From: Plectrocnemia conspersa
Lineage: Eukaryota; Arthropoda; Insecta; Trichoptera; Polycentropodidae
Length of the DNA stretch: 64,000 nucleotides
Reading direction: 5' to 3'
NCBI GenBank assembly: GCA_009617715.1
Contig: VTFK01000511.1
Coordinates: forward strand, 186,001 to 250,000
Of this stretch, positions 1 through 13,654 are shown one piece after another. Position 1 is the first letter of the stretch. Every line of letters starts with the position of its first letter. Made by a program: the position numbers and the translations under genes. The notes beneath the pieces are model-generated. The model had not been told where the DNA came from and ran no database searches. It saw nothing but the letters and a program-made list of their open reading frames with translations.

Positions 1-614
1 TCCGAGCGTACAATAAATATTTACAACTCCATTTGATCGAGAGGGTGTCTGTAATTTATTTCAATACCAACATAGTCTAATTGAAAGTCAAAAACAGTAT
101 ATTTTCATCGGTAAATACGTTCAGTAATTTGGTCGGCCATTATGCTCTGGCCACAAATGAGGTGACGGTAGACCTACCCTCGAGGGCAATTAATAAAAGA
201 TGGACACAATCACAAAGCTGGACTTTGTAATAATGAGGCGTGCTCGCTGATTTATAGCTGTGAATTAGCACATCGATCCACTTTATTCCATAGTTGTAAC
301 ATAATAGAGAGACATTGCGTTGGGGTTATTTGAGATATGAACTGAAAACAAACGGACTGAAAATATCTATACTCATTGTATGCTTATAAATTTTTCCGAT
401 GTCTATATATCATGTAGTATGTATATTTTTTTAAATTAAAATATAAAATGCTTTGTTAATACTTGTTTTAACATAAAAAAAATCGCGCTTTTAATGAGCT
501 TGCAATATATAGAAAAGCATGTTTTCGGTGATAGATATGAGGAGCTGTTACGATGTATGCAAAATAGTGAATTTCCCGCCACATTTTAAATATATTTATT
601 TATATATTACTTAC

Positions 615-765
615 ACAAAATTTCCAAAAGCTTAGTCGCGTGCAAAGGCTTTTCGGACTCTTGGCGGCTGACTATGTTCTCGGCTTCGCAGCGAAAAGTT
701 TGTCCGTTTTCGAATCGCGTAGCCCAAAATGATAGAGATGATTGAGTGTCGTACGTTCCGTCAGC
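615..765 (-). CDS. Ig-superfamily cell-surface protein, exon (second half of an Ig domain)
   Basis: This 151-bp exon of the large minus-strand gene is bounded by a tttttatag acceptor and a GTAAGT donor. It starts in phase 0 and ends in phase 1. It reads ADGTYDTQSSLSF, then ATRFENGQTFRCEAEN, then EKPLHATKLLEIL. This is the E-to-G strand half of an Ig C2-type domain: the C in FRCEAEN is the second canonical cysteine, pairing with the C in NLECLV on the preceding exon (23233-23402). The DGTY...S.L.F.ATR.ENG...CEA.N pattern is typical of nephrin/SYG-2/sidestep-like neuronal adhesion receptors, which act in the plasma membrane in cell recognition. That family call is from memory of the pattern. 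The next exon would lie left of the window. There is no frame break inside the exon. Confidence 0.88.
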
Positions 766-1111
766 CTATAAAAATATAATATATAATATAAGTTATTGAT
801 TTAATTGGCAGATTTTTTTTTAAAGTTTAATAAATACTTTATTAAAAAAATATATTATTTTTATTTTTAAGTATAAAAAAACTTTCTGATGAATAAATTG
901 TGAGATATATTATTATAAAAATTTAAATATGTATCTGTAAAGTTGACTATTTAGATATTTAATAACAACGTTATTCGCGTCACATATTCAATTATACAAA
1001 TACAAAGAGATATTTAGTTAAATTTTTATTACTTATATTTATAAAAGAAAAGTTGATTAAAAACTCTTTGCGTTATAGTAAATAAAGTAAACCTATTTCT
1101 ACTATAACATA

Positions 1112-2112
1112 CAGGCAGCCCTCGAATTTCGCACATAATTGGTTCCTGAAAATGTGTGCGAATGTTGAATGTACGAAAGTCGAAGGAAGTAAAAAAAATT
1201 GAAATTGTGTGTATTTAAAAATATTTATTTATCAAGTAAATATAAGATGTTTAAGAGGCGTTTAAGAGACACGTTTAAGTGGGGTTTGCGGGTGTTTCCT
1301 TTGAAAAGTTATCAAGAGTTAACTGTTTTCCACTATTCTTCATATAGTATTTTATAACATGCTATGTTTTTATTGATCGCCCCACGCACTTGAGATATGC
1401 GTTCTTCATTGGGATCACAATCTTCCATAATATTTAAAAATTTGTCAAGGTGCGTGAAGGCTTCATTCATATTTTTCATTGTTAAAGAGTTTTCCGAAAT
1501 AAACCTGTCTCATTTACATTAAATATTTGGCTAGAGGAATATTCTACATCTTCAATAATTTTGGATAATTAGAAAATAAATTCTTTTGCAGCATCAGCCA
1601 ATTCTCCAGTAAATTTAATATTATGAAAAGAATACCTCATTTTAAAATTGTAAAACCAACTGTTACTTGCTTGAAAAACCGTGCTAAACTATTTTTTTAA
1701 ACTATCCTTCCAATCTTTGTGCAAACTAAGAGCTTTTGCTTGAATAATTGAAATACTCAGAGGGACATCTTTTTGTTGTTGGTCATTGATCTACGATGAC
1801 AAAGATTTTCCATTTCATCCATGTTTTGTTTTTGCTGTCTTTTTTTGGAAACATATCATTAAAGATTGTGGAAATATATCTTTATTTTCCACAATTTTGA
1901 AGGTATTCTTTAATTATATTTTTATTTTGCAAAATTGAACATATCGTAGACCTGTTTGTATAATACGAACGTCCGATTAAAGCAAAAGATTCACCGCTAT
2001 CAAAACGTTTTTAAAAAAAAAAAAAAAAATTAAAAAAAAATGTTTATTTTTTTAAATGTGCGAAATAGTGAATTGTGCGCAAGTCGAACGTTCGAAAGTC
2101 GAGGGCCGCCTG
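1112..2112 (-). mobile_element. pogo/Tigger-type Tc1-mariner element, degraded
   Basis: The element is flanked by TA (1110-1111 and 2113-2114). It starts CAGGCAGCCCTCGAATTTCG and ends with the near reverse complement ...CGAGGGCCGCCTG, the CAG...CTG termini of pogo/Tigger. On the minus strand, 1735-1487 reads VFQASNSWFYNFKMRYSF, IKFTGEL and QIFNVNETGLF. The first matches the CENP-B-like DNA-binding domain (F.AS.GWL..FK.RHG). The last matches the first catalytic block (N.DETGLF), with N for D. Stops and frame breaks separate the blocks, so it is inactive. Only about 1 kb remains of the usual 2-3 kb. Confidence 0.85.
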
Positions 2113-3479
2113 TATATAAAATAAAAATTAATATTTATTTTATACACTTGTAATTCTATTAAATTCAATAAAAAAAATGACGCAAATATGTCATTTAATA
2201 AAAAACTTATTTTAAATAAAAATAATAATTTTGAGATCGTCAAATAATTTTAATTGTAAGCAGAGCAATCCTTTCTTAGTAAAAAAAAAGGTATCTTATC
2301 TTTAAAATGATGTAGATTAAGAGTATAAAATATATATAAAAAAATACTTACAGTCTGTATCACCTTCGTTTTGAAAAACTATCCAATGAAAGCAGTAAAA
2401 TATGAGCGTGTATTAGTACATAAGGCTTTGTTTTTACCACAAATAAATTATATAATTAATTAATAAAGCAAATTTGAAAAGGACATGGAAAACTCTCATC
2501 AATTCCGATTGACATTTTCCAAGGAAAATGTTTGTCGAATTGAATGTTTGAATTTGAAAAATTCAATTAAATTCGTTTATACAAACTCGATGGAGACACA
2601 CATATATTTTATATACCCAAGTATAATTAGAGGCTAAAATTTACTCTGTCGAATTCGAACATCAATTCTACAGTGAGGTATTTGAATTATTGAACTCGTT
2701 TCGGTTTCGGTGTCCGTTTCAATTATACGCCGCCCCGTCACCGGGTGATTAAAATTCACTGAACAGATAGGCCTTTGTTTGGAGTCAAAATCAATTCTAA
2801 AAGTGGGCAACCAAAAATCATGTGAATTATTGTGATGTTACGATACCGGTAATGCATGGTACTTTACATCATACATAGGGATATCCACGGTAATTAATCT
2901 GGCGTTTGATAACGTCGCGTCGATGCTTTTCAATGATCAGTTTATGTAGATAAGTTTTTTTGAAAAAATGTACGGTTTAACGGAGTGGTTAAACGATAAT
3001 TTGTCAATTAAATACATGATCTGTTTAAAAATATCCCGAACTTTCTGTATTTATATGTCAAATTACACGCTGATAAAAAATCTGAAATATTTCTATATGG
3101 TTTTGTTTTGTAACGTCGATTATATGTTTTGATTTTTTAACTCATTTACAAACGAAGAACCCACTCTACATTATAATTTTATCGCAAACTGCATTTACTA
3201 CATATATTATTGAATTTCCTTATGAATTTAACCTGAAACAAAAATAAAAAATAATGCGAATGAAAATTTAAAAGAAATATTTTTTTTTAAATTCCCTTCA
3301 AATTTGCTTTCCGGCTTGCCAAGCCTAAAATATTTTTGATCTGGCTCTAAATTAAACAAGTTTGTCGACCTTCGTTTTAGGACACTTTAAAACTCGCAGA
3401 GAATTGACGGATTGTCGACACCACCCCTTACAACATAATAAAAAACGCCACGCTAAGAATTAAATAAATTATTTCATTA

Positions 3480-4485
3480 TGCCTGCACTACACTCTCTGG
3501 AAGTTGGACAAGGTTGGCCAAGGACGGAGAATATAGTGGGTTACTTCGGTCAAGTTCGGTTCTGCCTGCTCTAAAATCTCTCGGAAGTAGTCCGAGGTTA
3601 TCGAGAACGGGAGGTAAAGTGGGAATAATTTAATCGACATGGCCAGTTTTGAGCGCTTCCGAACATTGTCGGCATTTTTTCCGAGTCGAGCGCGAGCGGT
3701 GAGATACTTCCCCTTTCGTTCTCTCGCGTTTTAAGTGACGAGAATGAGAGAGATAATGATATGGTGGTTCGCAAACTGAGATAAAACGAGTAGTTTGGTT
3801 CAATTTCAGTATGCGCGTACGCGTTCTATGTTTAACACGCATGACGAGCGCTGCATTGGGGTCACGTGGTCAAGTTATAATACCACATGCTTATCGGGGA
3901 CTTAAACAGACTCTTAATAACATCTTTAAATATTTTAGGGCACCAAAATTGATTAATTATATTTTTGATAGTATATTCTTTTAACAGATATCGTTATTAT
4001 ATTTTTTTCATATAAAATTATATAATTAGTGGTACTTGATTTTGTTAAAAAAAATCATTTCGAATATCCTAGATCGGTTTATATAAATGTCACACCATAA
4101 CGAATTCTTATTTAGAATCGATGGCGACAAATTCTAGGATAGTCACAGATGTGGTGTTCGTATTCTAAAGTATCATTTTTTTGCCTTATGGCATTTTGCA
4201 AAAGCCGACAAAAATTTTGCGTAAATTGAATATTTACGACCGAAAAGTTTTCATTGATATTGTATTGGTGAGTGCCCACACAAACTTTTATAATTATCAG
4301 TAGCGTAATTTAAATAATATGACAATTTAAAAAGTGCGATTATTTAGCACTTTTTTTTCGATCGCGATGCAAATATGCCGGATGTACGTGACAGTAGCCG
4401 CCATATGAAATCCGCGGGCATATGAAATCCGCGACTTTAGTTGTAGCTTCGGTTCGGACAACTTCCAGAGAGTGTAGTAGAAGCA
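3480..4485 (+). mobile_element. Non-autonomous TIR element, Harbinger-like family, copy A
   Basis: The 1006-bp copy starts TGCCTGCACTACACTCTCTG and ends in the near reverse complement ...AGAGAGTGTAGTAGAAGCA. It is flanked by TTA on both sides (3477-3479 and 4486-4488), as expected of PIF/Harbinger elements. Internal sequence is shared with copies near 38.8-41.2 and 53.4-54.3 kb, and copy D shares the terminus. No transposase is seen. The superfamily assignment rests on the 3-bp duplication and is tentative. Confidence 0.75.
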
Positions 4486-4704
4486 TTACACTCATGGAAA
4501 AAATCACTCGAATACAGATACAAATTCGACCCGTACTACATTTTTTAAAATAATTTAAATTCTATCCAACAATAATAAGTACTTCACTTTAATTTGATTG
4601 TTAATAATTTGAGCCATATTAGAAAACACTACGTACTAAATAAGTAGTGGGACGCAAGACTGAAAAATCAAAATTTGTAAATGAGTGACATGTATTTGAT
4701 AATA

Positions 4705-5387
4705 CAGGGTTTCCCAGGTTTTCAGCGACGGAACACTTGGCAAATCCGAAAACTTTGGCGGAACACTTAGCTTATTTTTCAGGTTGGGTAATTCATAATA
4801 GTAATATCATTTATTTCATAAACATAAAAATTCAAATAAATAAAGCCACTAATGACTCTGATGATTTTGGGTTCTTAAATTACAATTTTTTTTATATCAG
4901 GCATAATATTGAGCAGTTGTATTCTCAGTTTTTGGATTATTTTCTTCTTCGATGATAGATGTATCAGTAGAAGTATTTGGCCTTTCTTTCGTCAAAAAAT
5001 TTCCTGTTTTCAACCAAAGATCCATGGGTAGTTTTTGAATTATATGTAAATTCTGTAATATTTTTTTTTGTCAAAATGGAAACAAATCTGTACTGTAAGC
5101 AACCAGACTAAATTATTGTACAAGAAAATCGATTCATTTTTATGCACATTTTATTTAAATCATTTATATTTCCAAAAGTGTACACCCAATCCTGTTTTAA
5201 CGCAATAAATTACAATAGTTTCAAGCTTTTTTATCAGATTTATGAACAATTTTTACGTATTAGCAAGACTAACAATTTTTTTAATTTACTCCAAATTTTT
5301 GTGAAATATCCATTTAGACTCCGCGGAACACCTATTTTGGATCCGCGGAACAATGGTGTTCCGCGGAACATAGTTTGGGAAACCATG
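4705..5387 (-). mobile_element. hAT MITE derived from an autonomous element
   Basis: The element starts CAGGGTTTCCCA and ends TGGGAAACCATG, with perfect 8-bp duplications TGATAATA at 4697-4704 and 5388-5395. The subterminal CCGCGGAACA motif is repeated several times near the right end. On the minus strand, 5025-4897 opens MDLWLKTGNFLTKERP and continues TEN.TTAQYYA to a stop. This looks like the start of a hAT transposase and suggests an internal deletion product. Confidence 0.85.
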
Positions 5388-8300
5388 TGATAATATATTA
5401 TATTATTATTATTAGAGTCAATCAATCAATTTGATTATGCGTAAATATAAAAGAACATCATCTGTGATGATCAATCATAAATTATTAAAAAATCACTATT
5501 TCTGCTATTTTAGACACAATAGAAATTATAAAATGTCTTTTAGGTAATAGCTATCGAACTACACCATTGATCTATTGTTCTATTGGTCATTCTCAAAATG
5601 TTTATTTTCTTATTTATTTCCGTAAAAGGCAGCTGTCAGATAATATATTTAAATATTAGCAGCTATACTGAAATAAATACAGGAGCATTCATTTAAGGCG
5701 CACAGATTATTTAATCAAAATTTTACGATTAATATAATCAAATATAAATTTAGAAATTGTATGAAAGGATACACAAGAATTCTGACAATCACATATTCAA
5801 GTGGCACCAAAAATATTTATATAGTTATTCGACATTGCCATTTGATACAATATTCATATGTAAATATATAGAAAATAAATACATACACTGGGTGAAAAAA
5901 TCACATGTATATTTTATTACAAATATTATTTAAAAAAACAATACCGAAATATGTTTTTTTACATATATTTACATGTTTTTTTTGAAGTTGTAATGAAACC
6001 TTTTTTTTTTTTAGATATTTGTTATTAAAAAAAATCATGAAAAATATGTATGATAGGTGTATTTATGCTTTTTAAATGGCACTTTAGGGTCTTACAGTAT
6101 GTTTATACAATCTATTACCTATACATAACATCAACGCATAGAATAGAATATTCATTAATTTACCAAAACTTGCCAGCACGAGACAAAGCCGTGAATTATT
6201 AATATTATACCACTAGAATAACCAACGAGTTAACCCGCACGCCTATTTGGTTTAATTTAAAGTGTCAATGAGCTAATTTATACGTACTACCCCAACTTGA
6301 CCACACTCTCTGTTATAATTATATAATAATTAATATCGCTTCGATGCCGAAAGTTGCAACGTGTGTGGGTTTATGAGAGCGTTCACAAAATCAATGCACC
6401 GGAACTTGAAGTCGACGGTTATTTGTGTACAGGATGTACGAACAGCAAAAGCCGCACACTAGGGCTAATGGCAATTGTGACTGCTAGGACACCCTTTACA
6501 TACAGTCAAAGCTAAACTGTGGGTGATTCCGGACTCGACAAAATAGATTGCGGACAGACCGAGCGCAATTGCGTTGAATTATGCACGCTAATATGTTCTG
6601 GAGCTATTTAAATAAATAAACAAATGTCACGTGGGTGTGCAGCATTGTGGTTGGTTAGATAACCGCAACTACAATCTGGGACACTGTGGTTAAACTTGGA
6701 CTATGCTTTTAGGGGTGACAGAGTAATTAAAGCTAAAAATGTAAATATTTAATTATCCATGTACGAACATTTTTTCAGAGCAATAAAACACTAAATTAAG
6801 AATACTAATATTAAAAAAAAATATCTTTTTATAAATACTACATAAGTTTGATGTAACTAAATATCTTAAATTTGGCTATTCCGAAAGAGGAATGATGGCA
6901 CAGAACAAAAATTGTACATATTTTGCCACATCGGAATTAAAAATAACCCACTCTTAGATATTTTGGCTGTCGATTATTCCAGGTATGCAATCATATAATT
7001 ATTGCAAAATGTCGGTAAATAGATAACAACCAAGAAACTACACATTTATAAGCTGTACATTGGCTGATATATATAGCGTTCCCACTGCGACAGCGCCGAT
7101 TTGATCGACATTAACTTTCAATCCTCATACATACTAAGGATATTACACGTTCACGTTTAAAACATACCTGGTTTATTTGCAATTCTTAAAATCTAACGTA
7201 TATGTGCATTAAATCGGAAGCAATGATAATGTTTATGTAATATAAAAGGAAAAACTCACTTTTCGGTCTAGGAGCCCGTCGCCGGGAATTCAAAATTTTA
7301 AGATTTCATTACGAAGATTATTTTATGATTGTTTATCTAGTTAATTAATGTATTCTTCTAATCCTCAACACATTATGTATATATTTAATTTTCATAGTTA
7401 TAACACATCTAGTTAATGTGCAATCTGATTATTTATATTCAGTTAAATGACGAATTAATGAAAATTATTGTCGCGTAACAAAATTTTGTTATTAAATAAT
7501 AATTATTTGAAACTGTTGTCATGGTACTGTCGGCCATCTTGTTTAATATTTGAATGCTTATTTTTCATTGGTCGAAACAATAGAACGCATTACCGGTGAC
7601 TCGGAAAGCAGCGAAGCAAATTCAATTTTTATTTTTATTATTATTTAAATATATTTACGAATGCAAAACTTTCTAAAAAATAATAAAAATGCAAAATATT
7701 AAGCATATTTTTTTATTAAACCTTAATTAAAAATAATGATATTACGCTAGTATTACTTTGGTGTCTTTTTACCATCCCGCATCGCTTCAGTGGTAATCAA
7801 ATTACTCGGCAAAGTTGCACGAATCATTCTTATTGTCATCTTCGGTTCAATAGGAAAGGCATTTAAATTTATAAACAGCGAACGAAATCCTAATTGGCGT
7901 TATTCAAATGCAAATTATCTTTATTAGGAAAATTGTTCAAATCAAAAGTTATGCAAAGTGAGTGCGGGGAAGAATCGCGACGAATGGCGTACTGATCGAA
8001 TTAAAATAACACCGCCAGAGTACGCCAGAAAGTATAATACTACTAACTTATTTTATACATAATTTATAACAGGAAGCCTCAACTTGTGAGAAAGAAAATT
8101 TTTATTAAATAATATTTTTTTTAAGTTAAAATTTTAAATTGAATTTGAAGTGACAAAAAATAATATAATCTTGGTTTTTCAACGGCATATAAGATTTTTT
8201 TTTCAACCTGATTTTATTTTCAACACCCAACGCAAGCAGAATTATCGTTAGCATATTAATTTAATAAATCTCTAACGTAAGTTTATTGATCGCAAATTTG

Positions 8301-11300
8301 TTAGTCCTAACGAATCATTAACTTTTTTTTGTCATGAACTTTACTTAACTTTTACACACAAGAAACAGAGCATTATATATATCTACAAAATATAGAAATT
8401 CGTTATTTTTAAATAAAAAAATAAGCAATGATTCATTATTAACATTAGTATTTTTAATTAGTAAATAAAATAATAATATATTTAATAAATATAACGCGAA
8501 TAAATTTGCTTATTAATTTTAACCGTGGAATGCTCCGTGTTTTGAAATTAATTATTAATGCAAAGTACAGTGCAAAATTGTTTCCAAGAAAACTTTTCGC
8601 TAGTCGTTTGTTGAAAATTGAAAATTTTGCGTTGATTGATTAAAATTTTATATAACTGAATTATAAATACGAAACGGGACGACTCTAGATTTTTTCTTCG
8701 TAGGGCTAAACGATATAATCCAATTAAACTTTTTGCATTTTTCGCGACCCTTAGATCTCAACACTTTGCCTTAAAATTATGTTAATAGTACAAAATGGAC
8801 CAATTGTCCATATTTTAAATTGTCACATCTCACAAGACAAAATTGTTTAAGTCGATAGTAATAACCATGAAAATTGTGTCCATCGTTAATAGAATATAAA
8901 CATATTTTAATAATATTACATATATAGAAAATATATTTGCATGAAAAATGATTTTTTTCTTGAACATTAATACAAAGTTCTTCAAGAGATTTTAATCTCT
9001 CTTACTCGCGGAGAGAAATTGGAAAGCTTTTAATTAATCAGATCAGTAGAAGTTTTCCCGCTTCTTCCATTATGAGAAAATTTGTAACAATTAAACAAAC
9101 GAGTATATATTACTTTTGCCAAAAGCGAACTTTCTTTCTTTGTCATATAACGTATAGTGATTCAATTTATATTGCTAATTGCATTACCGCAAATATGGTA
9201 AAAGCTCAACATAGACGTATACTTGTATATCCTAATGCGTATGTAATATATTCAGAGTATATCAATGCACCCTCAGATTAATACCAATCAATCCAATCGT
9301 ATATCCTGAATTCCAGAACTCAACCGAAGGAATTTCCATGAAATTATACCATAGACGCAGAGTACAATTCCACGAGCTCGTTTGCTGCTTAATAGTTATC
9401 TATCATCGTTTATTAAAATTAAAATTTATCTGTGTACTTTATCGGGTATCCATTTCTCATTACTCATAAGCGTTCAGGCTCGTCCTTTAACGCCCCTATT
9501 TATCAATGTAAATTAATTTTACTTGAAAATTATTAACAGTCTACTAAATATTCAAAAGGAGAGCGTTGAGCGGAGAAAGTTTATTTTTTAAAAGAAAATT
9601 TCCATTTAGATTTATGTAAGCTGGAAGCGAAGGTATGAGCGAGTTCGTTGCTCGGTGGACGAAGTGGAAAAAGGTGTTTGCATTTCGTTCAATTATTGCA
9701 TTTATCCTGATGCTTCGAGCTTAAATACAGTGCGGGTAATAAAATTATGTTTTTGATATCAATATCTCTCACTGTGTGTGGTCGATAATGTAAATTTTTT
9801 TTTTTAGGACGGCAACATGATTATTAATTTATTATTTGTTTAATTAAAATTGAATCGTGATTCTGCAGGTTATATCAATGTACTACTAAGGTAAAAAATA
9901 GTACGTATTTTAATATTAAAACAGGGTAAAATGATACGAACTGGACCAACTTCTCGTAGCTGACATTAAATAGCAATCTGCAATGCCAGCGTATTAAGGA
10001 TTTGGATGGTGACAGCCATAGGCAAGTCGGTTAGTGCAGAGGTCATGGTTCTACCAGCAAATAGAAAAGGACGCAATCAGACTCTTAAAGACGTTTCTAG
10101 AGAATAGATTGTTTTTTCATAGGTTAAAAAATGCTAAGCGATATACAACTTTCTGTGAAAACTCACCGAATTATATGCCAACGCTCCTAAAAAAAAGGAC
10201 CTGGGATACAAAAACGGATTTTAAGCAAATATCCTCTTATTAAGGTATCTCAAAAACATTTTCTTTATTTTTTTGATTAAAATGAGATATTAAATTATTT
10301 AGAGATTCCAAATTGTACATCCTGAATCAAGAATGCTGCAAACTAAGGTGTTACAGAGGGCACAAATAACTAGTTAAAAGAAAACGCAAATTTCAAAACA
10401 AAGACGAGCATCTAAAAAATATTAAAATCGTCATTTATGTGTAGAGAGAATCTTGATTTTTAAAGTGAATCTGAGATCTTTAGTGAAAGTTATTTTTTTA
10501 GCCAGAAAGTTTCCACCGAAATCATGGAAATAATTTGATGGTGAATGGGATTCAAAAGATTCTAATTATTTATTGGAATCGCGAGGTTCCTGAGAATGTG
10601 TCAAGCGATTAAATAATATGTGAATATTTTTATTTTTATTTTACATATTTTTGCTTTTGAAGAATAACTAGAGTACTTATTTTTTGATTGTTGAAGAATT
10701 TTAGATTTTTTAAATATTTAATTATTGACATTAATGTCTGGTTCCTTTGATTAAATAATTTTCTTTAATTTTTCGTTAAAATTTCGAGTATAGCTGAGAA
10801 TTGATATTAGTTAATTGTTTTAACAAAAAAATGTATCGCCCCTTTCGCTGTCAATAATAACTGTGAGACGATTTTCATTAACAGCTGTTGCTACTTTTCA
10901 AAAACAATAAAAAACCTTTGTAGATTAACAAAAAAAAAACGTTTTGCGTATTTTCTTCTTATTAAAGCGGGTTCTCAGATCATCAAAGCAAAGATAAGAC
11001 CGCCGGCCGGTTTGAGTATTGAAAAAATTAAAACCTTTCAAGAAATATACATATTAGGCATAAACCCGCCTTTACTTATGTAGTGTTATAAAAAATACAG
11101 TACTAATTTAATCTGATGTAATAAAATATGCTTTACAAAATTTCTCAAGAAATTAATAAACTTTTCGAAAAATTAAAATTCTCGATTTGTAATTTTTCTT
11201 GAGTAATTCTCGAGAAATAATTCTCGGGAGGAAGCACTAGTCACTACCTACGAAATTATTTTTTTTCTTATATGCGATCAGTTAACTGTATGTATTATAC

Positions 11301-11770
11301 ATATGATAATTAAAAAGGCAAAAGTTTAAAAATTCGGATAGCTATGCTTATTGGAGAGCTGTCCAATACTCCTGTTCTTGCATGCCATATAACAATGCTC
11401 AATTAGGTGGGTCACAAAACAAGCTTTTTTAAAACCCCTAGACTGTAGATATTCCATATCAGCAGCTAAAATAAGTACTTTTTTAATTACTCTTGTCAAC
11501 GCGACTGGAAGAAATCATTTAGTGGGAAATGAAAATAATAATATATCTAATAAAAGTTAGTCGGTTGCATTAATGTACTATATTATGTCTTTTCTCTGCA
11601 ATATAAATGTAGAGTCGAGCAAATAAAAATAAATACCCACCCGTCTAGAAAAAGATTTATGACTAAACAATCGCAGTAATAATTGTTTATATTTCACAGA
11701 CTACTTGTTACTACATACGTTTCTCATTTGTCATCACCCATAAGTATTATAAAAAACTACCATTTTGTGT

Positions 11771-12212
11771 GAAAATTATGCGCGATAGACAATGCGTACT
11801 ATTGTTATTTTTTTCTTTTGCTAACAATCGCCGGGGTAGCCATGTAGACGTTTCACTTTGAAAGCGTAAACATATTTCGTGGGTGTGTCCAAGAAGCAAT
11901 GCAACTGACTAGCCAACATCCTTACCTGCGATTAGCCAGAGCAGTCTAGAATTATCAATATAAAATATGTGATCCTCGATACTAGAATAGCAGAATAGCA
12001 AGGATAATGAAAGAGAGGCAGATAAAAAAAGACGTTCCAGATACTCAATTGCAAGGAGTCATAGGAAAATAAACATTAGCAGATCATCACGACAGATCAC
12101 AGCCGACAATATAACTCACTGACTTTTAAGATCTGCCACTTTAACTCCACCATCAGATAGTAGCATCTACATTTCCATATATATGTGGTAATTCATAAAT
12201 GCCTATTAACTA
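11771..12212 (+). repeat. Unclassified interspersed repeat, copy 1
   Basis: It is shared in order with 56237-56520 (atgcgcg, tactattgtt, cgtaaacacatt/catatt, gggtgtg) and, for its second half, with 19795-19985 (cagccgacaat, tatgtggtaattcat). One frame reads RKHISWVCPRSNATD, which may be a remnant coding piece. I cannot assign it to a class. Confidence 0.55.
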
Positions 12213-12310
12213 AATTGTTTCATATTAATCAACTTTTATAGCGTCTTTTTTTACTGCAAAGCTTTAATACCCGAAAGTGGTGGATTCAAATGTGATTTAA
12301 TCAGCAAAAC

Positions 12311-12388
12311 ATTATTTGATAATCAGACTTGAGAAACATGCTTGAGAGTACCGCGCACTATGCGATTATACAAGGCACACAATACCCC
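12311..12388 (+). repeat. Short dispersed repeat shared with 38254-38331
   Basis: The two 76-78-bp segments share cagact, aaacatgctt, gattata and aaggcacaca in the same order and spacing, by eye about three quarters identical. The family is unknown. Confidence 0.55.
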
Positions 12389-12789
12389 CAGGCTCCTAAA
12401 TTAATACACGTAAGTTATATTGCATTGGTTTTATAAATAGTGATAAAATCTGCAGTCTTATTAAAATAGCACACTTTCAAATCATTTAGCACTTCTATGC
12501 GATATAGCATTTTGTTATATATTTTTTATTGAATCTAAGGGATGTTTTTGTTCAAAAATATGTTATAAATTACATTTTTAAAGTTAAATTGTAATATATT
12601 AGCGGATTACAACATAAAATTATCGTAATACTAATAAAATCAAATATAAGCGAAATGTAAGATTTTACGAAAAACTGAATTAATATTAATATATTTGATC
12701 CTTAATGAATGTATTCAGATGATTTGTGTTGCCCTTATTTAACACTACAATTTAAAACGTATGAATAAAAAAAAAGAATCAATTAGTGT

Positions 12790-13068
12790 AAAAACTCAAA
12801 CCTATCTATAATATTTAGAATTAAAGCATGACAAACTTTATCAAAAGCCTTTTCAGAATCAGTTTAGATGACATTTACTTGATTGCCTATATAGAGATGT
12901 TAAAAAAAATTGAAAAAACAGAGTATAATTGTTGCTACTGATGTCGATTTACATAAACCATGCTGTTGATCGATCAAGAATCATTTGAAATAGTTTGAAG
13001 CATACTTATAAAGCATAATTTCAAATACTTTGGCAAGTGCTTATAAAATCGACACATTTAAATAAATT
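12790..13068 (-). mobile_element. jockey-like non-LTR reverse-transcriptase fragment
   Basis: The minus strand reads ALAKVFEIMLYKY, FLIDQQHGLCKSTSVATIIL and QVNVI.TDSEKAFDKVCHAL. These match the conserved KVFE, QHGF..GRST.T and DF.KAFD.V.H blocks of jockey-clade reverse transcriptases. Stops interrupt the frame. Confidence 0.75.
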
Positions 13069-13112
13069 CTTTGTTCCATAAAATAAATTGTTTGTGCATT
13101 ACAATAATACAA

Positions 13113-13330
13113 AATGAGCACTAAATAAATATATTTATGTTCAATAAAAAATATTAAATTGAGAAACATTTTATTTGTAGTGTGTATGAAAACGAATAAA
13201 TTTTGCACCAACGATAATGCACAGCTTATTTAATTTAATGCTCATATTATTCGCGTTAGTACACACTATAAATATAATGTTGCTCAATCAAATATTTTTT
13301 ATTGCACATAGATATTTTTTAATGCTCATT
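13113..13330. mobile_element. Fold-back MITE with arms of about 85 bp
   Basis: The left arm starts AATGAGCACTAAATAAATAT and contains caataaaaaatatt...tagtgtgtatg. The right arm, read in reverse, starts AATGAGCATTAAAAAATATC and has the same blocks in the same order. Only a short spacer separates the arms. Target duplication is unclear. Confidence 0.75.
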
Positions 13331-13654
13331 TTTTTATTATAGTGATGCAAAAAAAATATTTGCTTTAAAAAAATATAATAACAACAGCGAATGTGCGATA
13401 ATATACTGTTTCTTATTTAGAAATCTAGCTGAAATTAATTATATTATAAAATTAGACTATTAACTCATAATCTGTATTTTTATGATAAAGATATGTTTTT
13501 TCTTTTGTATAAATATGCTTTTATATTTAATATTTTTTTGTAATATAACGAACAAACAAGCAAGCTATTATATGCATATATGTCTATTATTAAAAAAAAT
13601 GTTAATGTTTTTAAATTAGGTTAACGACGCTTTATCTTAATTTTGTCAAATTAA

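Noticed and set aside
3630..3842. 70-codon basic frame, with relatives at 40785 and 53455
   Set aside because: It lies in the conserved interior of the Harbinger-like family and recurs in different frames. There is no evidence that it is translated.
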